Of a stretch of 43,219 nt of DNA, positions 7,891-15,928 are shown in pieces; within the stretch, counting starts at the first letter, position 1; each line of letters begins with the position of its first letter. This stretch comes from Oscillospiraceae bacterium (lineage in GTDB: Bacteria; Bacillota; Clostridia; Oscillospirales; Acutalibacteraceae). The notes below the pieces were generated by a model. The model ran no database searches. It was not told the origin of the DNA and saw only the letters and a program-made list of their open reading frames with translations. The translations under genes and the position numbers were made by a program. The stretch is taken from the NCBI GenBank assembly GCA_015066445.1, contig SVOK01000017.1, positions 1 through 43,219 of the forward strand, read 5' to 3'.

Positions 7891-8700
7891 TTAAATTATT
7901 TTAGAATCCATTTTAATTGTTCTTCCTATTTTGTGTTTGTACAGCTTTAAAAAATATGCTGTGTCACAAAAGCCTAAGCGTTCTGCGATTTGTTGTGCCG
8001 AAAGTCCTGCCTGATACATTCTTTTAGCCTCTGCAAATCTTAGCTGATTTCGGTATTCAATGGGGGAAAGTCCCGTATATTCAGTGAATTTTTTTCTGAA
8101 ATAGCTTTCACTTAGGTTGCATTTTTCAGCATAAAGCTTAATTGGCAAATTTTCTGTATAATGTGTATTTATAAACTCAATAGCAGGCTTTAATAACACA
8201 TTTTCAGTAGAGTTTACAATATCCGATGATGACAAAAATGAAAACAGCTTGTAAACCGCTGCTTTTAATTCTAAAATTTCCAAGGGTGAGCTTTTATAAA
8301 TTTGATATGCGTTATTAAATAATTCTAAAGTGGCAGACATTTGACCGATATTTTCTTTATAATAAATTATCAGCTCATCAGGGTCAAATGTAATATTGGT
8401 ATTAAAGCTTATACCTATACCACTGCATAGTTTATTATTAAGACTCTGAGCTTTTGTTTTATATTTAGTGCCTTCGGGAATAAAAATCAGAGTTCCTTTT
8501 TCAGCAGAAAAAATGCGGTCTTCAATTTCATATTTTCTTTGTCCGGAAGTCACGAGGTGTATAACAAGCTTTCTTCTGCCGTCCTTGGAATAATCAATGG
8601 TATCGCCGTTTTTGAATTCCATTTTATATGGCTCGATATCGGTTATATTAAAATCGGAAAAACGTAATTTTGCGAATATGTAATCTAAAATCGTAATCAC
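7891..8700 (-). CDS. AraC-family transcriptional regulator
   Basis: 269 residues at most. The N-terminal half is a cupin-type sensor domain (KGTLIFIPEGTKYK near residue 90). The C-terminal 100 residues hold the two AraC helix-turn-helix motifs (YAEKCNLSESYFRKKF, then SAQQIAERLGFCDTAYFLKLYK). The frame opens with GTG at 8700, but the AGGGG sequence abuts that codon directly, so the true start may be a non-standard codon a few residues in; the first ATG is only at codon 27. The gene is divergent from the six-hairpin glycosidase-like gene and has its own near-consensus promoter, so it probably activates that gene in response to a sugar. Confidence 0.88.
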   Translation of the reverse strand: MITILDYIFAKLRFSDFNITDIEPYKMEFKNGDTIDYSKDGRRKLVIHLVTSGQRKYEIEDRIFSAEKGTLIFIPEGTKYKTKAQSLNNKLCSGIGISFNTNITFDPDELIIYYKENIGQMSATLELFNNAYQIYKSSPLEILELKAAVYKLFSFLSSSDIVNSTENVLLKPAIEFINTHYTENLPIKLYAEKCNLSESYFRKKFTEYTGLSPIEYRNQLRFAEAKRMYQAGLSAQQIAERLGFCDTAYFLKLYKHKIGRTIKMDSKII

Positions 8701-8719
8701 CCCTAAATTTTTTGATTAT

Positions 8720-8748
8720 ATTTTAATATACCAATAATTGTTTGTCAA
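8720..8748 (-). promoter_or_regulatory. Sigma-A promoter for the AraC gene
   Basis: On the minus strand TTGACA (8743-8748) and TAAAAT (8720-8725) are separated by 17 bases. The CGAATAATAC box lies immediately upstream (8757-8766). Confidence 0.75.
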
Positions 8749-8756
8749 TTAAAAAT

Positions 8757-8817
8757 CGAATAATACCTTTTTTGAGTTTAATAGTACATTGAAATTATTC
8801 CTATATATATTTAAAAT
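8757..8817 (+). promoter_or_regulatory. AraC-type operator and promoter for the six-hairpin glycosidase gene
   Basis: CGAATAATAC (8757-8766), 18 bases, then TACATTGAAATTA (8785-8797), which contains the -35 TTGAAA (8789-8794). The -10 is TAAAAT (8812-8817) after 17 bases. The same two boxes at nearly the same spacing occur before the GH30 gene at 31250-31289. Confidence 0.6.
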
Positions 8818-8836
8818 TAGTTTGGAGGCGATAGAG

Positions 8837-10825
8837 TTGAAAAACAAGTTTTTTGAAATTGAATTTAATAAGGAAAACGGCGCAGTAACTTCTATTATAA
8901 ATCCTGCTGATGAGCATAAAATGAATTGGTGCATCGAAAATGCAGGTTGGGGTTTGATTTATTATAATAACACTTTTTATATTGATCCTTTGTATAAGCG
9001 TGAAAATTCGGTTGAAGCAGTAGAGATGACTGAATTCTATGAAGACGAAAGCTGCTGCAGGGCAGAATTCGCTAATGATACGCTAAAAATAACAACAGAG
9101 AGATTTTTTACCGATAACGGTTGTTACAATGAGCGCTATACTATAAAGAATTTAAGAGAAACCGACTTTTTTCTTGAGCAGGGCACTTTAGGTATAAATG
9201 TGCCTTTTAACGACATTTATACCTATGCAGATGACTGTATGGTAAACCGTTGCAATACTCATATTTGGTGCGGTGAAAACACAACATATATCAATGCGCT
9301 TAAAATGGGTGAGTCTGAAATTAATTTAGGTCTGGTTTTAACAAAGGGTGCTATAAAAAATTATAGTGTTAAAAACTGCAAAACAAATCATAGAGGCGAA
9401 TTTATTCTTAATCCAAGCCATTTTGAACTGCTTAGCGGTGAGGAATATGTAATAGAATGGCAGATGTTCTGGCATAAGGGTAAGGATGATTTTGTATCAA
9501 AAGCATACAAATATCCAACATTTGTTAATATTGAAGCTTCACAGTTTACGGTATATGAAAATGAAAATATTGAATTTACGGTAAAATCAAAAAACAGCCT
9601 TGCAAATTTAAAAATAATCTGTGACGGTCAGGAAATAGACTATAGCATTAATGAAAACGGCTATTGCGTTTCGGTGGCACCAAAAAGAGTTGGCGAACAT
9701 AAATTTAATATTATTGCTGACGGTATTTCCACTTATGCAGAGTTTTTTGTAGCCGAAGAATTAGAAACTCTGCTCCGAAAAAGAATTAATTTTATAATTG
9801 AGAAACAGCAATACTGTAGGGAAGATAGCCCTCTTAACGGATCATTTTTAATATATGATAATAAGGAAAAAGAACTGGTTTTTGACTCTGTTTTCAGAGA
9901 CCATAATGCTTGCAGAGAAAGAACTGGTATGGGACTTCTTATTGCTAAATATCTACAAACACACGATAATCCTAAGATGCGTAAGGCACTTGATAAATAT
10001 GTGGCTTTTGTTATACGAGAGGTATTTGATACCGAAACGGGCGAGGTATTTGACGGTGTAAGAAAAAATGTTAAGTTTAAAAGGCTTTATAATGCACCTT
10101 GGATAACTACACTTTTTACCGAGATGTATTTGCTTACAAAGGATAAAACATATCTTAAATATGTGATTAAAGTTTTAGAGCATTATTATTCAGTTGGCGG
10201 TGAAAGATTTTATCCGAACGGACTTTCAATGCGAAGAACAATAGAGGCTTTTGAGAAGGCAGGTCTTTTGGAGGACGCAAAAAGGGTAAAGAAGTGGTAT
10301 GTTGCTCATTCTGATAATATTGTGGCAAACGGACTTTCTTACCCCAAGCACGAGGTTAATTATGAACAAACAATAGTTTCCCCTGCGGCAACCTTTATTT
10401 CAGAAATAGCTTTTGTTACAGGCGAAGAAAAATATAAAACAGAAGCTTTTAAGCACATTAGGATTTTGGAAAGATTTAACGGCGGTCAGCCGAGCTTCCA
10501 CTTAAATGAGTTGCCCATAAGATTCTGGGATGACCGTTGGTTTGGTAAGGAAAGACTTTTCGGTGATACTTTCCCTCATTATTGGAGCTGTCTTACAGCG
10601 AGAGCGTTTAAGGCTTATTATAATTGCTCAGCTGACAGCCGATATAAGAAATTAGCAGAACGCTGTATTAGAAACTGTTTGTGCCTTTTTAACGATAAGG
10701 GTGAAGGCTCTTGTGCCTATGTTTATCCCTTTAAAAGCGGAGATATAAAGGGCGGATTCTATGATGAATGGGCAAATGATCAGGATTTTGCTTTGTATTT
10801 TTATTTAGTTACTAATGAAATTTAA
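8837..10825 (+). CDS. Six-hairpin glycosidase-like protein
   Basis: 662 residues from TTG 8837, chosen because GGAGG (8824-8828) is ideally spaced; the ATG at 8789 lies in the promoter. Residues 1-230 look like a carbohydrate-enzyme beta-sandwich (FFEIEFNKENGAVTSI). Residues about 245-325 resemble an Ig-like segment. The C-terminal half is a helical repeat typical of (alpha/alpha)6-barrel glycosidases (RERTGMGLLIAKYL; YNAPWITTLFTEMYLLT; RFWDDRWFG). There is no signal peptide, so it would act in the cytoplasm on an imported oligosaccharide. The exact family cannot be named from sequence alone. It is followed after 18 bp by an oxidoreductase gene and is probably controlled by the divergent AraC protein. 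Confidence 0.65.
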   Translation: MKNKFFEIEFNKENGAVTSIINPADEHKMNWCIENAGWGLIYYNNTFYIDPLYKRENSVEAVEMTEFYEDESCCRAEFANDTLKITTERFFTDNGCYNERYTIKNLRETDFFLEQGTLGINVPFNDIYTYADDCMVNRCNTHIWCGENTTYINALKMGESEINLGLVLTKGAIKNYSVKNCKTNHRGEFILNPSHFELLSGEEYVIEWQMFWHKGKDDFVSKAYKYPTFVNIEASQFTVYENENIEFTVKSKNSLANLKIICDGQEIDYSINENGYCVSVAPKRVGEHKFNIIADGISTYAEFFVAEELETLLRKRINFIIEKQQYCREDSPLNGSFLIYDNKEKELVFDSVFRDHNACRERTGMGLLIAKYLQTHDNPKMRKALDKYVAFVIREVFDTETGEVFDGVRKNVKFKRLYNAPWITTLFTEMYLLTKDKTYLKYVIKVLEHYYSVGGERFYPNGLSMRRTIEAFEKAGLLEDAKRVKKWYVAHSDNIVANGLSYPKHEVNYEQTIVSPAATFISEIAFVTGEEKYKTEAFKHIRILERFNGGQPSFHLNELPIRFWDDRWFGKERLFGDTFPHYWSCLTARAFKAYYNCSADSRYKKLAERCIRNCLCLFNDKGEGSCAYVYPFKSGDIKGGFYDEWANDQDFALYFYLVTNEI

Positions 10826-10843
10826 AGAGTTATGGTGATTAAT

Positions 10844-12106
10844 ATGAAAAAAACATATACTGTAGCTGTTATAGGTTGCGGAGGCAGGGGATATTCCTAT
10901 ACCAATTTAATAATGAAAAAGGATGAGTTTAATGTCACAGCTATTTGTGATATTAATCCGGAACAACTGCAAAAGATTAATGCTTTAACTAATTTGACAC
11001 CTGATGCAATGTTTTGTACTGAAGAAGAATTTTTCAAGAAAAAAAGAGCAGATGTTTTAATTATTGCTACTACTGACTCTCATCACGTTAGACAATGTAT
11101 TTTAGCCATGGAGTTGGGCTACGATGTCTTGTTAGAAAAACCGATTAGCGATTCTAAAGAAGATATAGAGAAACTATTAAGTGTACAAGAGCGCACAGGT
11201 AAAACGGTTGTAGTTTGTCATGTGATGCGTTATGCTTCGGGAATAGTTAAAATGGAAGAATTATTACAAAAAGGAATTATTGGTAAGATGATTGCAATTG
11301 ACCATTCAGAAAGGGTGGCCTTTTGGCATCAAGCGCAGGCTTATGTGAGACTTCAAAAATTTAATCCTGATACATATCCGACAATTCTTGCAAAATGCTG
11401 TCACGATTTAGATTTAATTCAACATTTTGCAGGGGCTAGCTGTAAGTCGGTTTCCTCAATTGGTGAATTATCCTTTTTCCGTAGAGAAAACGCACCCGAG
11501 GGCTCAGCAGATCGTTGTCTTGATTGTAAATTTGTTGATACCTGTACCTACAGTGCCAAGAAAATTTATATTGATGTCTGGAAAAAAAGAGGTTGTCCTG
11601 CTTTTTCTTGGCCGTATAATAAGGTATCATTAAAAAATCCGACAACGGAGGAGGACTTGTACGAAGGCTTAAGAACCAAGGTTCAGGGAGAGTGCGCCTT
11701 TAAATGCGGCGTAGAATCAGACCCGCATGTTGTTGACCATCAAATGGTACAGATGCAGTTTGAAAACGGTGTAATAGCAAATCTAAAAATGGTGTTTTCT
11801 GCGAACCCGGGCCGTTTGATTGCATTTTATGGTACAGAGGGTGAGATTGTTATGGATGAGGTATTAAACACATTAACAATAAAGCCCTACGGCAAAGATA
11901 TTGAAGTTATAAAACTGAGTAGTCTTGATTTTGGCGGTTGGAGTCACGGCGGAGGAGATGCTGGACTTATTAATGATTTATACAACATTTTAACAGGTGC
12001 TAAAAAGGATTATACCTCGTTAAAGGAATCTGTAGAAAGTCATCTTATTGGAATATCTGCAGAAGAATCCCGACTTGGCGGCGGTAAGATCGTTAACGTT
12101 CATTAA
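10844..12106 (+). CDS. Gfo/Idh/MocA-family oxidoreductase with a cysteine-rich insert
   Basis: 420 residues from ATG 10844, preceded by GGTGAT; an ATG at 10832 is also in frame. The Rossmann fold opens with TVAVIGCGGRGYSYTNLI, then the EKPI motif (VLLEKPISDSK) with the usual catalytic-site Lys. A CCHDLDLI stretch provides the conserved His/Asp region. Within the C-terminal domain, six cysteines (225, 228, 234, 251, 284, 288) form a cluster that looks able to hold a metal. The family oxidises or reduces sugars and their derivatives with NAD(P). It sits 18 bp after the six-hairpin gene, so it probably acts on the same saccharide. Confidence 0.88.
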   Translation: MKKTYTVAVIGCGGRGYSYTNLIMKKDEFNVTAICDINPEQLQKINALTNLTPDAMFCTEEEFFKKKRADVLIIATTDSHHVRQCILAMELGYDVLLEKPISDSKEDIEKLLSVQERTGKTVVVCHVMRYASGIVKMEELLQKGIIGKMIAIDHSERVAFWHQAQAYVRLQKFNPDTYPTILAKCCHDLDLIQHFAGASCKSVSSIGELSFFRRENAPEGSADRCLDCKFVDTCTYSAKKIYIDVWKKRGCPAFSWPYNKVSLKNPTTEEDLYEGLRTKVQGECAFKCGVESDPHVVDHQMVQMQFENGVIANLKMVFSANPGRLIAFYGTEGEIVMDEVLNTLTIKPYGKDIEVIKLSSLDFGGWSHGGGDAGLINDLYNILTGAKKDYTSLKESVESHLIGISAEESRLGGGKIVNVH

Positions 12107-12112
12107 ATTTTT

Positions 12113-12147
12113 AGCCGCACCGCAAATATTAATTTTGCGGTGCGGTT
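12113..12147. terminator. Hairpin between convergent genes
   Basis: AGCCGCACCGCAAA pairs with TTTGCGGTGCGGTT around TATTAAT. The T-tracts are weak on both sides. It covers the stop codon of the convergent PocR-AraC gene. Confidence 0.6.
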
Positions 12148-12935
12148 CTGTATTCTGTGGGTGTAAGCCCCGTTTTTCTTTTAAACAGCTTGCAGAAGTA
12201 TGTATAGTTTTCTATTCCTACATCTTCTGCAATTTTATATATCGGCTCTTTTGTGTTTTTTAGCAATTCTTTGGCTTTTACCATTCGGCGGTCGGTTATA
12301 TATTCGTTAACAGTAGAGTTGAAGTGACTGTGAAAGGCTTCGTAAAGGCGGTTTTTTGATATAAAAAATTTTGAACAAAGCAGTTCTACAGTTAATTCGT
12401 TATTTAAATTTTGCTCAATATAATCTGTGATTTCGGTTATAAAGCTGTCGTTTTCGATTTCAATGGCATTCTGAAACAAAATTCTCGGAAGCAGGTCTGA
12501 AAGGCAGTTGATTTGCTTTTCTGTGAAGTATGGGAGCTTCTGATAAAGCGCATCAAGAACAGGCTTATTGTTAATATCAGAAACGAATTTATTAGATTTG
12601 GGGGAATTTTTGGTGCGAATTCTGCCAAAGATTATGTAGCCTGTAATTATTCCGTTTTTTATTATCGGCATTGCAGAGTCGCAGAGACCGGCGTGGCATA
12701 TATGTCTCTCTAATTTACCGCTTTTTTTGCATTTATTCAAAATATCATTGTCGGAACAAAAGCAGGGCTTTTCTAAAAGATTTAATTTTTGTAGCTTTGA
12801 GCAGTAGTCTTCATCATCATAGGCTCGGACTAAGTAATTAAAATTGTTATCAATAAATGCAATGCTTAAGCCTGCAAGCTCGGATAAATCTGTAATAATA
12901 TGCTGTAAGGTTTCGGTGTTATATTTTATTTTCAT
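12129..12935 (-). CDS. AraC-family regulator with PocR sensor domain
   Basis: 268 residues. Residues about 5-150 match the PocR ligand-binding domain, including a cysteine/histidine cluster (KPCFCSDNDILNKCKKS, then RHICHAGLCDSAMPI). PocR domains sense small hydrocarbon-derived or sugar-alcohol ligands. The C-terminus has two AraC helix-turn-helix motifs (LLCSKFFISKNRLYEAF and IAEDVGIENYTYFCKLFK). Translation starts at an ATG after GGGGGC. The gene is divergent from the beta-propeller gene at 13065 and is likely its regulator. Its own promoter is TTGCAC (12986-12991), 17 bases, TAAAAT (12963-12968). Confidence 0.88.
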   Translation of the reverse strand: MKIKYNTETLQHIITDLSELAGLSIAFIDNNFNYLVRAYDDEDYCSKLQKLNLLEKPCFCSDNDILNKCKKSGKLERHICHAGLCDSAMPIIKNGIITGYIIFGRIRTKNSPKSNKFVSDINNKPVLDALYQKLPYFTEKQINCLSDLLPRILFQNAIEIENDSFITEITDYIEQNLNNELTVELLCSKFFISKNRLYEAFHSHFNSTVNEYITDRRMVKAKELLKNTKEPIYKIAEDVGIENYTYFCKLFKRKTGLTPTEYRTAPQN

Positions 12936-12962
12936 AAAAACGCCCCCTTTTAAATATGTCTT

Positions 12963-12991
12963 ATTTTACTATATTCGGGAAGAAAGTGCAA
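12963..12991 (-). promoter_or_regulatory. Sigma-A promoter for the PocR-AraC gene
   Basis: Minus-strand TTGCAC (12986-12991), 17-base spacer, TAAAAT (12963-12968). Confidence 0.65.
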
Positions 12992-13002
12992 TATTAAGTG
13001 AT

Positions 13003-13039
13003 AAAATTACATTGATTTTTTATGTTTTTATTGTATAAT
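13003..13039 (+). promoter_or_regulatory. Promoter with AraC-type box for the 13065 gene
   Basis: AAAATTACATTGA (13003-13015) is identical over 13 bases to 31272-31284 before the GH30 gene and contains the -35 TTGATT (13012-13017). The -10 is TATAAT (13034-13039) after 16 bases. Confidence 0.6.
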
Positions 13040-13064
13040 TAAAAACTAATAGGAGGGGTTCCTT

Positions 13065-14201
13065 ATGAGCAAATTTTTTAACACACACACAATCAATATA
13101 GGTGAGAAAAAAGAGGCTGAGCCTTTTTTGCGAAAATACGGTATTTATCAGGACGGTACAACACCAATGTACCGTGATACCGACGGAAAGCTCTGGGCAA
13201 TGAGCGGTCATAGCCATATGGGTCATATTGCAGTTTTTTGCGGTACCTCAATTGATAATTTAAAGGAGCTTTATCCTATAAGTACAAACTTTTGTGTTGG
13301 TCATGCTGATTATGCTTTCGCAAACGTAAGATACCCAGAGGGTGTAAAAGCAAGAGGAAGTATCTGGCCGTTTGGTCTTTATATCTGCCCTACAACTCAC
13401 AGATTTTTCTGTTTTTTCCATAACGAATCAGGTTGGGCAGGCAAGGGCACTGCTTATGATTCTTTTGGACCCTGTGTAACCCCTAAGTATGATTCTGATT
13501 TTCGTCATATAGGTCTTATGCACTCTGACGATGAGGGCAGAAACTGGACCTTTGACCGTTGGGTTGTGACAAGTGAAAATGTTTGCTTTACCGATAGATA
13601 CAGCCCTGAGGACGATAGGGTTATAGGACAAAAGGGTGATGTTATCTGCCTTGGCAGTGGGGACTTTACCTTTTTTGATGACCCTAATAGTGATTATCTC
13701 TATTTGATATATAATCAAGCCTTTGTAAATCTTGAGGAGGGCTATTGGGAAAGCTGTCACGCTTATATTGCCCGTACAAGAAAACGTAATGACGGTATTA
13801 TGGGAGATTTTGTAAAGTATTATGACGGCAGCTTTTCAGAGCCGGGCAACTTCGGTAAGGAAACTCCGATTATTGGAAACGCTTGGCATACAAAGTTTGC
13901 ATATTTAAAGAAATATGGGCTGTATATTGCATCATCAACTGCTTTAAATATTTGTAAAAAAGGCGGACCTATATGCGCCGATTATATGGAGCTTCGCACA
14001 AGTAAGGACTTAATTCACTGGAGTGAGCCTGTATCCTTCGAAAAGGACGGTAAGAAATTCGGTTGGCATTACTGCTCATTAGTGCCTCTTGACGATAAAA
14101 ACCCTATTGCAGTAATCGAGGATGATGATTTTGCAATTTTGCTTAATCATAATGGAACTGACAGTTATAGACACGACTGCAAATTTATAAAGTGTGATTA
14201 A
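13065..14201 (+). CDS. Beta-propeller glycoside hydrolase-like protein
   Basis: 378 residues with a strong AGGAGG upstream. The pattern of short beta-strands with repeated W/F-G-D turns, plus one Asp-box (SDDEGRNWTF near residue 157), points to a sialidase- or GH43-like beta-propeller. Acidic residues occur in strand-loop positions, such as PMYRDTDGKLW near the start and SGDFTFFDDPNSDYLY in the middle. There is no signal peptide, so it should be cytoplasmic and act on imported glycans. I cannot name the family or substrate. It is divergent from the PocR-AraC gene and followed after 2 bp by a DMT transporter gene, with which it is probably co-transcribed. Confidence 0.6.
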   Translation: MSKFFNTHTINIGEKKEAEPFLRKYGIYQDGTTPMYRDTDGKLWAMSGHSHMGHIAVFCGTSIDNLKELYPISTNFCVGHADYAFANVRYPEGVKARGSIWPFGLYICPTTHRFFCFFHNESGWAGKGTAYDSFGPCVTPKYDSDFRHIGLMHSDDEGRNWTFDRWVVTSENVCFTDRYSPEDDRVIGQKGDVICLGSGDFTFFDDPNSDYLYLIYNQAFVNLEEGYWESCHAYIARTRKRNDGIMGDFVKYYDGSFSEPGNFGKETPIIGNAWHTKFAYLKKYGLYIASSTALNICKKGGPICADYMELRTSKDLIHWSEPVSFEKDGKKFGWHYCSLVPLDDKNPIAVIEDDDFAILLNHNGTDSYRHDCKFIKCD

Positions 14202-14203
14202 TT

Positions 14204-15067
14204 ATGGTAAACAGTATATATATTATTATAGCAGTTGTAGCTATTTCCTTACAGCATATATGCAAAAAAGCCTATAACGAAAAAATGCTTGGAAAGGCTG
14301 CAATAATATTCAGTGCGCTCTCTTCACTTGCGGCTGCGGTTTTCTTTATATTTCAGGTTAAGCTTCCTGTTAGTGTAGATATAAAGATTTTGCCTTATTC
14401 GGTATTATTTGCTTTGGGCTATGGCTCGGCGGTGCTGTTTTCGGTTCTGGCAATTGGGTGTGGCTCGCTTTCGCTTACATCTCTCATAACTTCTTATTCA
14501 TTGATTATCCCCACGCTTTATGGCCTCGTTTTTAAAGGGGATAAGATAAGCGGATTTTTGATTATAGGTTTACTTCTTTTAATGATAAGTCTGTTTCTTG
14601 TTAACTTTGTTAAGGGGGATAAGGGCACAGCCAAAATTAATGTCAAATGGATTATTTTCGTTTCGATTGCTTTTTTAGGTAACGGCTTATGCTCTGCAGT
14701 GCAAAATGCTCAGGTAGAAGCTTTTGACGGTAAATATAAAAGTGAATTTATGTCAATAGCCTTGCTTTTAGTATTTTTGGTTTTGATGATAGTTTCGTTT
14801 ACAAGCGAAAGAAACCATCTGAAATCAACCGTTCAAAAAGGAATTTTACCGATTATAATATGCGGTGCCGCCAACGGTGTTGCAAATCTTGTGATAATGC
14901 TTTTGTCAGCCAGAATGGAAGCCTCGGTTATGTATCCGCTGGTGTCTGCCGGAAGTATAATTTTAACATATTTAATTTCCTGTTTCTGGTATAAAGAAAA
15001 ATTAAGCTTAATGCAGAATATCGGATTTGTGTTAGGTGTGGCATCAGTAGTTTTTTTGAATTTATAA
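14204..15067 (+). CDS. DMT-superfamily (EamA-type) transporter
   Basis: 287 residues forming about ten hydrophobic helices in two halves of five, the layout of drug/metabolite transporters. Pro- and Gly-rich helices such as GYGSAVLFSVLAIGCGSLSLTS, split by charged loops, fit this family. It starts 2 bp after the propeller gene, with no strong ribosome site of its own, so it is probably translationally coupled. A role in moving the sugar product or a related metabolite is possible; the direction is unknown. It ends before a strong terminator at 15133. Confidence 0.8.
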   Translation: MVNSIYIIIAVVAISLQHICKKAYNEKMLGKAAIIFSALSSLAAAVFFIFQVKLPVSVDIKILPYSVLFALGYGSAVLFSVLAIGCGSLSLTSLITSYSLIIPTLYGLVFKGDKISGFLIIGLLLLMISLFLVNFVKGDKGTAKINVKWIIFVSIAFLGNGLCSAVQNAQVEAFDGKYKSEFMSIALLLVFLVLMIVSFTSERNHLKSTVQKGILPIIICGAANGVANLVIMLLSARMEASVMYPLVSAGSIILTYLISCFWYKEKLSLMQNIGFVLGVASVVFLNL

Positions 15068-15132
15068 TATTGCAAAAATGACCGCAGTAGCATAGATGCA
15101 CGCCTGGATTATGTGTGGAATAAAATTAAAAA

Positions 15133-15181
15133 TAAACTACCCGAAAAAGAGATTTTCACTTTCTCTTCTTCGGGTAGTTTT
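15133..15181. terminator. Bidirectional terminator between DMT and HAD genes
   Basis: AAACTACCCGAA pairs with TTCGGGTAGTTT, with an inner AGAGA/TCTCT stem, and T-runs on both strands. Confidence 0.85.
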
Positions 15182-15188
15182 ATCTGAT

Positions 15189-15815
15189 TTATAGCATTTC
15201 GCTGAAACGGTATACATAGTTATCTGCGGTGGCTTTAAGCTTATCTTCATAATTTTCTGAGAGTTTTTCATAAACTGCCACAGTTTTCATTCCTGCTTTT
15301 TTTGAGGTGGATATTGCAGTAAAATTATCGTCCACGAAAATACATTCGCTAAGCTTTGCATTAAGCCGTTCAGCTGTTTTTTCATAAATTATAGTTTCAG
15401 ACTTGGTGCAACCGAAATCTTCAATTGTCCATACATTTTCAAAAATCTCAAACACACCTAAACGTTTAAGGCAGGCATCAACATAAAGGTGTGGTGATGC
15501 GGTCAACACGTGCAGCCTGTGACCTTGATTTTTCAGTGCTGACAAAGTTTCTTTAACTGTTTCTTTAAGCGGTACTATTGTTGTGTATTGCTCGTAAAGG
15601 TATGTATTGATTTTATTTACATGCTCCTCAAGAGTTGCTTTAACACCTAAAGAAAGAGCATATTCCGCCGCTTTTATATTACCGAGCGGTGTTATTGTTT
15701 CAACAAAATTTTCGGGGCAGGCAATACAGTGCTCGGTAAGCGCTTTAATATGTGTATTAGCCCAGATAGGCATAGAGTCTACAAGCGTTCCGTCAAAATC
15801 AAATATGTAATGCAA
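15189..15815 (-). CDS. HAD-superfamily hydrolase (phosphoglycolate phosphatase-like)
   Basis: 208 residues. Motif I is FDFDGTLVDS with D6 as nucleophile and D8 as acid/base. Motif II is a VLTAS near residue 108. A Lys precedes the final acidic motif IFVDDNFTAIST near residue 165. The helical cap between residues 15 and 90 matches the beta-phosphoglucomutase/phosphatase subgroup. The substrate is probably a small phosphorylated metabolite. The start appears to be TTG (complement of 15813-15815) with AGGAG upstream. It stands alone on the minus strand, between a terminator and the divergent metallophosphatase gene. Confidence 0.85.
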   Translation of the reverse strand: MHYIFDFDGTLVDSMPIWANTHIKALTEHCIACPENFVETITPLGNIKAAEYALSLGVKATLEEHVNKINTYLYEQYTTIVPLKETVKETLSALKNQGHRLHVLTASPHLYVDACLKRLGVFEIFENVWTIEDFGCTKSETIIYEKTAERLNAKLSECIFVDDNFTAISTSKKAGMKTVAVYEKLSENYEDKLKATADNYVYRFSEML

Positions 15816-15928
15816 TGTAATCAGCTCCTAATCTTTAACAGAATAACATATTTGAATTTTGGTTGCAATATAATCTTGAATTTATATTAAAAATGTGTTA
15901 GCATAATCGTAGTTTAGGAGGGGGATTT

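Noticed and set aside
15068-15187. A 39-codon stretch (IDARLDYVWNKIKNKL-like) after the DMT gene
   Set aside because: It has no start codon, is cut by a stop upstream, and its second half is the terminator stem. It may be chance or a remnant; not supported.
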